DNA from: Solobacterium sp.
Lineage (GTDB): Bacteria; Bacillota_I; Bacilli_A; Erysipelotrichales; Erysipelotrichaceae
Direction: 5' to 3'
DNA length: 45,891 nt
Assembly (NCBI GenBank): GCA_024696355.1
Contig: JAILGV010000072.1
Span: 1 to 45,891, forward strand
The notes under the pieces are model-generated. The model searched no databases. It was not told the DNA's origin and saw nothing but the letters and a program-made list of their open reading frames with translations. Shown one piece after another: positions 8,496 to 16,868 of this stretch. The translations under genes and the position numbers were made by a program. Each line of letters begins with the position of its first letter. Within the stretch, counting starts at the first letter, position 1.

Positions 8496-9772
8496 TGCTT
8501 GAGAAAATTATTGAACTGCTGAAGAAGGCAGATACCGACGGCTGGACGGTCACGGATACCGTAACGGAAGGATGGGAGTTCTATTTCATCCGTCATGATC
8601 TGGATCAGAACCGGGTGCGCAATACAGAACATATCATCGTCAATGTATACAAAAAATTCCAGGACGGAAAATATCTGGGAAATGCCAGCGGTGAGATCGC
8701 ACCGACAGCCTCTGAAAAGGAAGCGGAAAAGATCATCAATGACCTGATTTCCAGGGCAGTGCTGGTGAAAAACCCGGTTTATACGCTGAATCCGAAGGCA
8801 GTCAGTGAATGCGGCGGCGAAATTCCCGATGTGAAGATGATTGCAAAGGACTTTATTGAAGCCATGCAGGAAGTCAGGGAAACAGAAACCGAAGACATCA
8901 ACTCATATGAGATCTTCGTCAACAGCTGCCGCAGAAGATTCCTTTCCTCGGAAGGAACAGACGTTACATTCGTTTATCCTTCCTCCATGATCGAAGCGGT
9001 TGTCAATGCCAGAAAAGACGGACACGAAATCGAACTGTACAGGATGTACCGCTCGGGAACCTGTGCAAAGGAGGATCTGGTCAATGATCTGCAGGCAACA
9101 CTGAAAGCCGGATGCGACAGACTTGAGGCAAAGAATACACCGTCGCTCAATACGATGCCGGTGGTATTCTCCTCTGATGCGGCACTGAAGATTTACGAGT
9201 ACTTCATTGACAGAATGAATGCGGGTTACAAATATCAGGGAATCTCAAACTGGGAGATCGGAAAACCGGTCGCGGAAGATATGCAGGGCGACAGAGTGAC
9301 GGTTGACATCGTCAGACAGCTCGCCAACTCTTCGATGAATTTCGATTTTGACGGCGAAGGCGCACCTGTCAGGGAATGCACGCTGATCAGGGACGGCATC
9401 GCACAGAATTTCTACGGAAACCGTCAGTTCTCACAGTACCTCGGTCTGAAGGAATCAAGCAATGCCTACAATTTTGTTGTGACAGGCGGCAGTAAAACCG
9501 AGGAGGAACTCAGGAGCGGAAGCTATCTGGAGCTGGTGGAATTCTCTGATTTCCAGGTCAGTCCCTTCAACGGCGATATTGCCGGTGAGATCAGGCTCGG
9601 CTATTATCATGACGGCGGAAAGGTCACGGTAATCAGCGGCGGTTCCGTTTCCGGCAGTATGAGAGACTATGCAAAGAACATGCATATGTCGCTGCAGCAG
9701 CGTCAGTACAACAACTTTGTGATCCCGGCATTCACCAGACTGGAGAATGTCAGAATCACCGGAGCTGAATAG
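8495..9772 (+). CDS. pmbA: PmbA/TldE-family metallopeptidase partner
   Basis: The 425-residue non-catalytic partner of TldD: it is homologous but lacks the HExxxH motif, as is usual for PmbA/TldE. The C-terminal part (SFNGDIAGEIRLGYYHDGGKVT-type segment, and FVIPAFTRLENVRITG) matches the family. Start ATG 8495 shares a base with the tldD stop; an open frame extends further upstream inside tldD, but that overlap is only a frame shadow. Ends just before a strong terminator, so tldD-pmbA forms a two-gene unit. Confidence 0.9.
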   Translation: MLEKIIELLKKADTDGWTVTDTVTEGWEFYFIRHDLDQNRVRNTEHIIVNVYKKFQDGKYLGNASGEIAPTASEKEAEKIINDLISRAVLVKNPVYTLNPKAVSECGGEIPDVKMIAKDFIEAMQEVRETETEDINSYEIFVNSCRRRFLSSEGTDVTFVYPSSMIEAVVNARKDGHEIELYRMYRSGTCAKEDLVNDLQATLKAGCDRLEAKNTPSLNTMPVVFSSDAALKIYEYFIDRMNAGYKYQGISNWEIGKPVAEDMQGDRVTVDIVRQLANSSMNFDFDGEGAPVRECTLIRDGIAQNFYGNRQFSQYLGLKESSNAYNFVVTGGSKTEEELRSGSYLELVEFSDFQVSPFNGDIAGEIRLGYYHDGGKVTVISGGSVSGSMRDYAKNMHMSLQQRQYNNFVIPAFTRLENVRITGAE

Positions 9773-9780
9773 GAAGAATC

Positions 9781-9805
9781 AGGACTGTAAAATACAGTCC
9801 TTTTT
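9781..9805 (+). terminator. Terminator after pmbA
   Basis: A perfect 9-bp stem, AGGACTGTA (9781-9789) with TACAGTCCT (9793-9801), loop AAA, then TTTT. Confidence 0.88.
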
Positions 9806-9810
9806 CTTTT

Positions 9811-9847
9811 AAGATACCTTGACAGATGAGGTATCTTAGTTTAATAT
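9811..9847 (+). promoter_or_regulatory. padR promoter with overlapping palindromic operator
   Basis: The promoter is close to consensus: TTGACA (9819-9824), 17-bp spacer, TAATAT (9842-9847). A perfect 9-bp inverted repeat, AAGATACCT (9811-9819) and AGGTATCTT (9829-9837), surrounds the -35. This is the usual layout for autorepression by a PadR dimer; binding by the adjacent PadR is inferred. Confidence 0.75.
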
Positions 9848-9874
9848 TTCAATGTCGGACGACAGGAGGTTATT

Positions 9875-10201
9875 ATGGCTGCAGTAACAGCTGATATGAT
9901 CAGAGGCAACACTGATACAATCATCCTCCGCTTTCTGAATGAAAAAGACTCCTACGGATATGAGATCAACAGACAGATCCGCTCCCTGACGGATATGAGG
10001 TACGAACTGAATGAGGCAACACTGTATACCGCATTCAAGAGGCTTGAAAAAGCCGGAATGATCACGTCCTACTGGGGAAATGAAGGAAGCGGTGCAAGAA
10101 GACGCTATTATTCGATAACGGAGGAAGGAAGAAAAGCATACGTAAATTCCGTACAGGAATGGGATGAAGCAATTGAAATGCTGGAAAGGCTGATTAAGTG
10201 A
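9875..10201 (+). CDS. PadR-family transcriptional regulator
   Basis: A 108-residue winged-helix protein of the PadR family, short form. The N-terminal part reads DTIILRFLNEKDSYGYEIN (about 11-29), then the recognition region LNEATLYTAFKRLEKAGMI (~46-64) and the wing SGARRRYYSITEEGRKAY (~71-88), all typical. It starts with a strong AGGAGGT SD. The gene ends one base before the next gene. A palindrome across its own -35 suggests autoregulation of the three-gene unit that follows. Confidence 0.92.
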   Translation: MAAVTADMIRGNTDTIILRFLNEKDSYGYEINRQIRSLTDMRYELNEATLYTAFKRLEKAGMITSYWGNEGSGARRRYYSITEEGRKAYVNSVQEWDEAIEMLERLIK

Positions 10202-10202
10202 T

Positions 10203-11063
10203 ATGTACAGAGTAAGAGAATATATTGACCGTTTTTTCGCGGACTACCGGATGTCCGACGAACTGTATGACCTGAAGGACGAAATAACCATGAATGCGCA
10301 GGACCGCTATAATGATTATATTTCCATGGGAAAAAGCAGCGAAGAAGCAGCCAGGCTGGTGATTGAATCACTCGGGGACCTGAACAGTCTGATGGAGGAA
10401 ATCAATGCAAGTCCGGCAGGAGATGACTTCGGCGGCGTGATCAGCAGAATCGTCGGTGCGATATTTGACGGCGGAAAGGTGCGTCATGCGGACAGCTGCG
10501 AGCGTTCATTTTCCGATATCCGCCGGATATATGCGGAACTGAAGTCGGCAGATATCGAGGCTGAGGCTTCCCCTGACGCAGATGTCCATATCTGTGCGGA
10601 AGGACAGACAAAGCAGCTGCACTTTACAGCGGAAAACGGCAGTCTGAGAATCCGTGAGGACAGCCTGTCCGCCGGCGGCATTGACAGACTGAAGATGCTT
10701 CTTCCGGGGCATCTTGACAGACTGGAGATTCACAATGTCAACGGTGACCTGTATGCAGAAGATATCAGCGCTGATGAAATGATCATCAACGCTGTCAACG
10801 GTGACTTTGACCTTACGGACATTGACTTCAGAACACTCAGTATGGCAGCGACCAACGGCGACGTTGATCTTGCGACGGACTGTGTATTTGAAAAGATCAG
10901 CATCCGCACTGTCAACGGTGACGTTGACTGCAGGCTGTACGGCGTGCCGGGAATATCCCTGAGTGCAAATACGCTCAGCGGAGACATTGACAACATCAAG
11001 GAATATGACAGCAGTCATATTGTCAGCGTAACAACAGTCAGCGGCGATATTGACATCAGCTGA
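10203..11063 (+). CDS. PadR-linked protein with N-terminal helical domain and DUF4097-like beta repeats
   Basis: A 286-residue protein without obvious signal peptide or membrane helix. The N-terminal ~60 residues (YIDRFFADYRMSDELYDLK, then EEAARLVIESLGDLNSLM) look like the helical domain commonly paired with PadR regulators (DUF1700/HAAS-like). Residues ~125-286 contain repeated short beta units built on VNGD: VNGDLYAEDIS, VNGDFDLTDID, TNGDVDLATD, VNGDVDCRLYG, LSGDIDNIKE, VSGDIDIS. This is the DUF4097 putative adhesin/beta-solenoid pattern. It starts 1 bp after the padR stop. Function is unknown; a sensor or scaffold for PadR control is possible. Confidence 0.75.
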   Translation: MYRVREYIDRFFADYRMSDELYDLKDEITMNAQDRYNDYISMGKSSEEAARLVIESLGDLNSLMEEINASPAGDDFGGVISRIVGAIFDGGKVRHADSCERSFSDIRRIYAELKSADIEAEASPDADVHICAEGQTKQLHFTAENGSLRIREDSLSAGGIDRLKMLLPGHLDRLEIHNVNGDLYAEDISADEMIINAVNGDFDLTDIDFRTLSMAATNGDVDLATDCVFEKISIRTVNGDVDCRLYGVPGISLSANTLSGDIDNIKEYDSSHIVSVTTVSGDIDIS

Positions 11064-11080
11064 GGACAGGGGGGAACGAT

Positions 11081-11347
11081 ATGTATTATGTGCCTGACGG
11101 AACAAGAATCTGCGGATTCTATGAATGCCGGAAATGTTCAAACAGGTTTCTGGATCTGCGCACGGCAGCGAAGATCGTCTGCCCGTACTGCGGGGAGGAA
11201 CCTGATATGGAGATCGGCCCGGATGATGCGGCCGCAGAGCCGGCGGAAGATGCATATCTTCTGAAGATTATCGAAGGGGATGATGTCGCAAAATACGACG
11301 CGCTTCTGTCCCTGGCGGTTACCGGCGGCAATTATGAATGGATCTGA
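11081..11347 (+). CDS. Small zinc-ribbon protein
   Basis: An 88-residue protein with a YECRKCSNRFLDL knuckle (CxxC, about residues 15-18) and VCPYCGEE (CxxC, about 34-37), forming a rubredoxin-like zinc ribbon. The rest is an acidic stretch (EIGPDDAAAEPAEDAY) and a short C-terminal helix. The start has a GGGGGGAA SD. It lies 17 bp after the beta-repeat gene and is probably in the same PadR-controlled unit. No specific function is recognised. Confidence 0.7.
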   Translation: MYYVPDGTRICGFYECRKCSNRFLDLRTAAKIVCPYCGEEPDMEIGPDDAAAEPAEDAYLLKIIEGDDVAKYDALLSLAVTGGNYEWI

Positions 11348-11396
11348 AAATTCCCGGGCGGCAGACTGCAAAAAGCAGAATTCAGGGACAGGCACG

Positions 11397-11426
11397 TTGC
11401 GTGAAACTGTTTCATGATGATATAAT
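11397..11426 (+). promoter_or_regulatory. Promoter of the sepF-ylmH-divIVA unit
   Basis: TTGCGT (11397-11402) and TATAAT (11421-11426) with an 18-bp spacer lie 28 bp before the sepF ATG, and a good SD (GGAGG) follows. Confidence 0.65.
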
Positions 11427-11453
11427 GACTTCGATTAACGGAGGTTATGAGCC

Positions 11454-11873
11454 ATGGGATTAAAGGATAAGCTTCTGGAATTCGTCGCACCTGCCGATGA
11501 AGATGAAGAAGATGAAGAACTCGAAGAGGAAGAAACAGAATACAGACAGGAACCGAAACCGGTCAGTTCTTACGAATCATCAAAGAACAGCAATGTAAAG
11601 AAGGTCTCCGCAGACACAAAGATGGTTCTTTTTGAGCCGCGCAGCTTTGAAGAAGCAGAAGAAATCGCAAGACATCTTAAGAGCAGAAGAGCTGCTGTCG
11701 TCAACCTGCACAGACTGCAGAGAGACTATGCACAGAGAACGATCGACTTCCTGACAGGCGTTGTATTCGCTCTTGACGGAACAATTCAGAAAATCGGACA
11801 TAACGTAATTCTCTGCGCGCCGAAATCAATCGGTGTAGACGGTAATATTTCACTGGACAGCGATGACAACTGA
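11454..11873 (+). CDS. sepF: Cell division protein SepF
   Basis: SepF binds FtsZ and the membrane and aligns the Z-ring in Gram-positive bacteria. The 139-residue protein has an N-terminal amphipathic helix (MGLKDKLLEFVA) that binds membrane, an acidic linker (DEDEEDEELEEEE), and the C-terminal SepF domain with EPRSFEEAEEIARHLKSRRA, RDYAQRTIDFLTGVVFALDG and a final VDGNIS. The start has a GGAGG SD. It overlaps ylmH by 11 bp. Its place before ylmH and divIVA is the standard Firmicute order. Confidence 0.94.
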   Translation: MGLKDKLLEFVAPADEDEEDEELEEEETEYRQEPKPVSSYESSKNSNVKKVSADTKMVLFEPRSFEEAEEIARHLKSRRAAVVNLHRLQRDYAQRTIDFLTGVVFALDGTIQKIGHNVILCAPKSIGVDGNISLDSDDN

Positions 11874-12615
11874 TTCCCCGTCACAGATGCTGGTGCATCT
11901 GAGGGATCTGAAAAGACAGAGTGAAAGAAGACACATGCATCTGGAGTCGTCCTTTCTTAATGAAGAGGAACTCGCAGAATGCAGAAGAGAATTTCCGGAA
12001 TCTCTTTATATCCGCTATGACGGCGGTTATGAAGGAGCTCGCAAGCAAAAAGTCATCTTTCCCCGTGATGAGGAGGATGACTTTTCTGATATTGTCTGCC
12101 TGGAGGCGCTGACGGACCAGCGTTTCCGTGAAATCGGCCACAGGGATATCCTCGGTGCGCTGATGCATCTTCAGATCGACAGGCACAGCTTCGGAGATTT
12201 CTGGATTGAATCGGACCGTATTTATCTGTACACAGGCTCACAGATGGCAAGGTTCCTCTGTGACAATCTGACCCGCATCAGCAATCTCAGTGTGTCCTTC
12301 CGGCAGATCGATGAGCATCCCGTGCAGCAGTTCCATACAAGGCAGATCGAAGCGGTCATTGCCTCGGAAAGAGCGGATGCCGTAGTGGCCGGGCTGGCCC
12401 GTGTCAGCCGCAGCGAAGCGAAGGAAATGATACGGCAGGGAAAGGTCCAATTCAATCACGTGACGCTTGAAGAGCCGGATAAGTTGTGCAATAATGGAAC
12501 CACGGTTTCTATCAGAGGAACGGGTCGTTTTACTTATGTCGGAATCAGGCATAAAACCCGCAAGGACCGTGTCGCTGCAGTGTTTCTGCAGGATATTCAG
12601 GGAAAGGAGCGATGA
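11863..12615 (+). CDS. ylmH: YlmH-like S4-domain RNA-binding protein
   Basis: A 250-residue protein of the YlmH family, found next to sepF and divIVA in Firmicutes. YlmH has been linked to rescue of stalled ribosomes or ribosomal RNA binding. The N-terminal ~170 residues form the YlmH-specific domain (RRMHLESSFLNEEEL..., FPRDEEDDF, REIGHRDILGALMHLQIDRHSFGDF). The C-terminal S4 domain is about 178-245 (ARVSRSEAKEMIRQGKVQFNHV). The start overlaps sepF and has only a weak SD; a later ATG at 11887 is possible. Confidence 0.9.
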   Translation: MTTDSPSQMLVHLRDLKRQSERRHMHLESSFLNEEELAECRREFPESLYIRYDGGYEGARKQKVIFPRDEEDDFSDIVCLEALTDQRFREIGHRDILGALMHLQIDRHSFGDFWIESDRIYLYTGSQMARFLCDNLTRISNLSVSFRQIDEHPVQQFHTRQIEAVIASERADAVVAGLARVSRSEAKEMIRQGKVQFNHVTLEEPDKLCNNGTTVSIRGTGRFTYVGIRHKTRKDRVAAVFLQDIQGKER

Positions 12616-12618
12616 GCC

Positions 12619-13101
12619 ATGACAGCACCCAGGCCGACATTCAGAGTCATGAAAAATGGCTATGACAGGTTTGCCGTTGATGATGCTGTGGAGCGCTATG
12701 CGGCGCAGGTTGATCAGCTCGAAAAGCAGCTGGCCATTTATCAGAAACAGCTTGAGGAGACGGCTGCCAGACTGAACGAACTGCAGATCAGATACCAGAA
12801 TCTTGAGAATTCGGTTGATGCACAGAGACAGGCAGCGGACAACATTGCAAGGCTTTCTCTCCGTGAAGCGAACGAGATTATTGATACCGCGCAGAAAAAT
12901 GCCGATATCATTGTGCACGAAAGTCTTGTGACGGCAAGACTGATCCTTACGGATCTGTCCAAACTCTACGGTGACGCAGACGCGGTGAGAAATTCCACGC
13001 TGCGCAAACTGCAGGGGCTGGTAAATGAACTTGATGAGTTCCGCATGCCGAAGATGCCGGATCTCAGATGGCTTGCAGAAGCCGAAAAGAAGATGCGCTG
13101 A
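12619..13101 (+). CDS. divIVA: DivIVA-domain cell division protein
   Basis: DivIVA marks curved membrane at poles and septa. The 160-residue protein has the N-terminal lipid-binding region (PTFRVMKNGYDRFAVDDAVERYAAQVDQLEKQL), followed by a coiled coil (about 30-110) and a short C-terminal tail (KMPDLRWLAEAEKKMR). The SD AAAGGAGCG is strong. It is the last gene before the ileS T-box. Some related proteins are annotated GpsB or DivIVA-like; this one fits DivIVA by position. Confidence 0.9.
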   Translation: MTAPRPTFRVMKNGYDRFAVDDAVERYAAQVDQLEKQLAIYQKQLEETAARLNELQIRYQNLENSVDAQRQAADNIARLSLREANEIIDTAQKNADIIVHESLVTARLILTDLSKLYGDADAVRNSTLRKLQGLVNELDEFRMPKMPDLRWLAEAEKKMR

Positions 13102-13102
13102 C

Positions 13103-13295
13103 AAAGGACGCGCCGTCTGATCTGAAGTAAAAGAGAGCCTGCGTTTGGTGAAAGCAGGACGGAGGAAAGGAACGGACATCACCTTTTGAGCATTCGTAAT
13201 TCCTGCGTTAAAGGATCAATGAAGGGCACGAGCAATCGTGAACTAAGGTGGTACCGCGCTCAACAGCGTCCTTAGAGATAAGGACGCTTTTAGTT
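13103..13295 (+). promoter_or_regulatory. T-box riboswitch controlling ileS (isoleucine)
   Basis: The invariant T-box sequence AAGGTGGTACCGCG lies at 13245-13258. Upstream, AGAGAGCCTGCG and GGTGAAAGCAGG form the stem I top motifs. An ATC at 13178-13180 fits the isoleucine specifier codon on the 3' side of stem I. The terminator stem is 13266-13274 with 13279-13287, then TTTT. The CCTTAG of its 5' arm can alternatively pair with CTAAGG (13243-13248), so antiterminator and terminator exclude each other. Uncharged tRNA-Ile would stabilise readthrough. Confidence 0.93.
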
Positions 13296-13315
13296 TCCTA
13301 AAGGAGAAAGACAAA

Positions 13316-16030
13316 ATGGACTACAAACAGACACTTCACATGCCGAACACCAGTTTTGAGATGAGAGGCAACCTGGCGAAAAAGGAACCGGGAATTCTTA
13401 AGGAATGGGAGGAAGCTGACAGCTATCACAACATTCTTAAGCATCACGAAGGAGAAAAGTCGTTTATTCTTCACGACGGTCCTCCGTATGCAAACGGAAA
13501 TCTTCATGCCGGAACAGCAATGAACCGTTCAATCAAGGACTTTATTATCCGTACGCATGCCATGAGCGGCTTCTATACACCGTTCTTCCCGGGATGGGAT
13601 ACACACGGCCTGCCGATTGAAAATGCTGTTCAGAAACTCGGCGTAGACAGAAAGAAGCTTCCGGCTGCAGAGTTCCGCAGGAAGTGCGAGGAATATGCCA
13701 GAAGTCAGATCAAAGTTCAGATGGCTACTGAAAAACGTCTGGGAGAAACAGCTGACTATGAGCATCCGTATATCACACTGACGAAGGATTTCGAGGCACG
13801 TCAGATCCGCTCCTTTGAAAAGATGGCTCTTGACGGTCTGATTTTCCAGGGACTGAAGCCGATTTACTGGTCTCCGTTCAGTGAAACAGCAGTGGCTGAT
13901 TCCGAAATTGTATACAGAGACGTCAAGGATGCAACGATTTATCTTGCGTTCCCGGTCGCTGACGGAAAAGGTGTTCTTGACAGCGATGACTATTTTGTCA
14001 TCTGGACAACAACACCGTGGACAATTCCGTCCAATGAAGCTGTCTGTGTTCATCCGAGACTGAACTATGTTGAAGTTCTGACCGAAAAGGGAAAGCTGAT
14101 CATGGTTGACACGCTTGCCGATCAGCTGCTTGAAAAATTCAAGCTGGAAAACAAAGGCATCCTCCGTACGTTCAAAGGCGAAGAACTGGAGCTGATGACA
14201 TATCATCATGTTGTCCTCGACAAAGACTGTCCTGTCCTGCTCGGTGAGCATGTTACGGACGAAGACGGAACCGGTATCGTACACACTGCCGGCGGCCACG
14301 GTCTGGATGACTACTATGCATGTCAGGCATACGGCATCGCGCCGATCTGCTCTGTCGATGAACGCGGCTACATGAATGAGGAAGCAGGACCCGAGTGTCA
14401 GGGGCTGTTCTTTGAGGACTGCTCCAAAAAGATCATCACGATGATGAATGAAAAGGGACTTCTGCTGGCTGTTGAAACAATGGTCCACTCTTATCCGCAT
14501 GACGACAGACTGAAAAAGAAGGTTATTTTCCGTGCTGCAAAGCAGTGGTTCTGCTCGATCGAAAAGGTCCGTGAACAGGTGCTGGATCAGATCCAGAATC
14601 ATGTCACATGGCATAATGAATGGGGTCAGGTCAGAATGTACAACATGATCCGCGACAGAGGTGACTGGTGCATTTCCAGACAGAGACTCTGGGGTGTTCC
14701 CATTCCCATCATCTATGCCGAGGACGGCTCCCCGATCATGGAGAAGGAAGTGTTTGACCATATCGCCGACCTGTTTGAACAGTACGGTTCCAATGTATGG
14801 TTCGAAAGAGAGGCAAAGGACCTTCTGCCTGAAGGCTATGTCAATGAAAAGAGCCCGAACGGCATCTTTACAAAGGAAAGCGACATCATGGATGTCTGGT
14901 TCGACTCCGGCTCCTCGCACAACGAACTGCGTGCAAGAGGATATGATTATCCGTGCGACCTCTACTTTGAGGGAAGTGACCAGTACAGAGGATGGTTCAA
15001 CAGTTCACTGATCATCGGTACAGCCACAAACGGTTCAACTCCCTACAGGGAAGTGCTGAGCCACGGCTATGTCTGTGATTCCAAGGGTGAGAAAATGTCA
15101 AAATCCATCGGCAACGTCGTAAACCCGATGGACATCATCAACAAGTACGGTGCTGATATTTTCCGTCTGTGGGTTATGGTGTCTGACTTCAAGCAGGACC
15201 TGCGTCTGGGTGATTCCAACATCAAGCAGGTTTCCGAACAGTACAGGAAGATCAGAAACACATTCAGATTCCTGCTCGGCAATATCAATTCCGAAGACTT
15301 TGATCCGAAGAAGGATATGGTGCCGTATGAAGAACTGGAAGCTTCCGACAGATACATTCTGGTGAAGCTCAATGATCTGGTTGCGGAATACCGCAGAAAC
15401 GTTCTGGAATATGATTATGTGGCGGCCAACAAGAACCTGATGAACTTCATGGTCAACGAACTGAGTTCCTATTACTGTGATTTTACGAAGGATATCCTTT
15501 ACTGCAATGCGGCTGACGACAGAAGACGCCGCATGGTCCAGACAGTATACTGGCAGTGCACCGATGCGCTGGTCAGAATGTGGGCGCCGTTCCTGTGCTA
15601 TACGGCAGAGGAAGTCTGGAAGCACTTCTCCTGTGACGAGGCGGAATCTGTTCACTATCTGCACTATCCTGCAGTCAGGGAATACGCAGATGCCGATCAG
15701 CTCAGGGAGGAATTCGGCAGACTGCTGGAAGTCCGCAGTGATGTCAACAAGGCAATTGAAAATGCCAGAAATGAAAAGCTCATCAATTCCGCACAGGAGG
15801 CGGAAGTGACGCTGCACTGCACGGAAGCAGACAGAGATCTGCTGAACGGGGTTCTGAAGAAGGATGCCGCACAGTGGTTCATCGTTTCCAAAGTCAGCTT
15901 CTCTGAAGGTGAAGGCGCGCCTGTCATCAGCAGGGCTCCGGGTGTCAAGTGTCCGAGATGCTGGAACTACAGCACGGAAGCAGACGCAGAAGGTCTCTGC
16001 CCGAGATGCCATGCGGTCATGAACGGATAA
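13316..16030 (+). CDS. ileS: Isoleucine--tRNA ligase
   Basis: A class I synthetase of 904 residues that charges and proofreads tRNA-Ile. The HIGH-type motif appears as PPYANGNLHAG near residue 56, the KMSKS loop as EKMSKSIGN near 591, and the CP1 editing domain lies between them (WTTTPWTIPSNEAV). The C-terminal zinc finger is CPRCWNYS followed by CPRCHAVM. This is the bacterial mupirocin-sensitive-type architecture. A strong SD (AAAGGAG) precedes the start, and a T-box controls it. Confidence 0.98.
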   Translation: MDYKQTLHMPNTSFEMRGNLAKKEPGILKEWEEADSYHNILKHHEGEKSFILHDGPPYANGNLHAGTAMNRSIKDFIIRTHAMSGFYTPFFPGWDTHGLPIENAVQKLGVDRKKLPAAEFRRKCEEYARSQIKVQMATEKRLGETADYEHPYITLTKDFEARQIRSFEKMALDGLIFQGLKPIYWSPFSETAVADSEIVYRDVKDATIYLAFPVADGKGVLDSDDYFVIWTTTPWTIPSNEAVCVHPRLNYVEVLTEKGKLIMVDTLADQLLEKFKLENKGILRTFKGEELELMTYHHVVLDKDCPVLLGEHVTDEDGTGIVHTAGGHGLDDYYACQAYGIAPICSVDERGYMNEEAGPECQGLFFEDCSKKIITMMNEKGLLLAVETMVHSYPHDDRLKKKVIFRAAKQWFCSIEKVREQVLDQIQNHVTWHNEWGQVRMYNMIRDRGDWCISRQRLWGVPIPIIYAEDGSPIMEKEVFDHIADLFEQYGSNVWFEREAKDLLPEGYVNEKSPNGIFTKESDIMDVWFDSGSSHNELRARGYDYPCDLYFEGSDQYRGWFNSSLIIGTATNGSTPYREVLSHGYVCDSKGEKMSKSIGNVVNPMDIINKYGADIFRLWVMVSDFKQDLRLGDSNIKQVSEQYRKIRNTFRFLLGNINSEDFDPKKDMVPYEELEASDRYILVKLNDLVAEYRRNVLEYDYVAANKNLMNFMVNELSSYYCDFTKDILYCNAADDRRRRMVQTVYWQCTDALVRMWAPFLCYTAEEVWKHFSCDEAESVHYLHYPAVREYADADQLREEFGRLLEVRSDVNKAIENARNEKLINSAQEAEVTLHCTEADRDLLNGVLKKDAAQWFIVSKVSFSEGEGAPVISRAPGVKCPRCWNYSTEADAEGLCPRCHAVMNG

Positions 16031-16050
16031 GCTTCAGAACATGTATGATA

Positions 16051-16082
16051 AAATGGGATCATGAAAATGATCTCATTTTTTT
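16051..16082 (+). terminator. Terminator after ileS
   Basis: A 12-bp stem (16051-16062 with 16067-16078, loop GAAA, one G-T mismatch) runs into a T-run. Confidence 0.85.
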
Positions 16083-16095
16083 AAGGAGGCAGTTT

Positions 16096-16818
16096 ATGGA
16101 ACAGCTGATCACCATGCGGGAAGCGCTTGAAAAAAGAAGAAGCGTCCGCAGCTATGATATGAATGCCCTGGACGCTGAGACTCTCGGCAGCCTGAAGGCA
16201 TTTATCGATTCCGTCAAACCCCTGTATGAGGACGAGCCTTATGCATGGGCAGTTGCAGGACCCGATGAAATCAAAACAATCCTGCGCTGGAGGGCTCCGC
16301 ATTATCTGGCACTTTTCTGCAATGATACGCAGAAGGGCAGAACGAATATCGGCTTTATTTTCGAGCAGGTTGTTCTGTATCTGACGTCACTCGGCATCGG
16401 AACGTGCTGGCTGGGCATGGCCGCAGTCAGGGATCCTGAGAAATACAGTGATCTGAAACCGGCGATTACCATTTCATTCGGAAGGGAAGCTGAGGGCAAT
16501 CCGTGGAATACAACCGGAAAATGCGTCAGAAAGGAACCGGGGAAACTGATGGACAGGACAGACAGCAGACTTCTGCTCAGCCTGAAGGCGCCCAGTGCCG
16601 TAAATTCCCAGCCGTGGTATTTTGTGCACAGCAACGATCAGGTGGATGTATACTGTTCCCTCAGCCTGATGAATGCGCATATCAGGGATATGAATCTGAT
16701 TGACATCGGTATTATTCTGGCTCATATCAGAACCGATGCACCGGAGGAATTCCGGTTCAGCGTCAGGGAACAGCCGCCTGTGCGAAAAGGATACAGGTAT
16801 ATCGGAACGCTTTACTGA
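16096..16818 (+). CDS. Nitroreductase-family flavoprotein
   Basis: A 240-residue FMN-dependent nitroreductase-like protein. The N-terminus has EKRRSVRSYD (about 12-21), typical of FMN binding, followed by GFIFEQVVLYLTSLGIGTCWLGMA (~84-107) and CVRKEPGKL. The second half (LLLSLKAPSAVNSQPWYFV) repeats the substrate-cleft motif. This two-part form matches the putative TM1586-type nitroreductases. ATG 16096 follows a TAAGGAGG SD; a longer open frame upstream is inside the ileS gene. The physiological substrate is unknown. Confidence 0.82.
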   Translation: MEQLITMREALEKRRSVRSYDMNALDAETLGSLKAFIDSVKPLYEDEPYAWAVAGPDEIKTILRWRAPHYLALFCNDTQKGRTNIGFIFEQVVLYLTSLGIGTCWLGMAAVRDPEKYSDLKPAITISFGREAEGNPWNTTGKCVRKEPGKLMDRTDSRLLLSLKAPSAVNSQPWYFVHSNDQVDVYCSLSLMNAHIRDMNLIDIGIILAHIRTDAPEEFRFSVREQPPVRKGYRYIGTLY

Positions 16819-16826
16819 AAAAGAAA

Positions 16827-16868
16827 GCCTTTGCCGGAATAACATGAATTCCGCAAAGGCATTTTTTT
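16827..16868. terminator. Bidirectional terminator between nitroreductase and metK
   Basis: GCCTTTGCCGGAAT (16827-16840) pairs with ATTCCGCAAAGGC (16848-16860) with one bulge; a T7 follows on the plus strand, and a T-rich stretch on the minus strand, serving both converging genes. Confidence 0.82.

Noticed and set aside
7062-9772. TldD/PmbA as part of a peptide-antibiotic cluster
   Set aside because: No precursor peptide, modification enzyme or exporter gene lies nearby.
13104-13112. AAGGACGC copy upstream of the T-box, matching the terminator arm
   Set aside because: It could pair with the terminator, but the standard antiterminator/terminator pairing is complete without it; likely coincidence.
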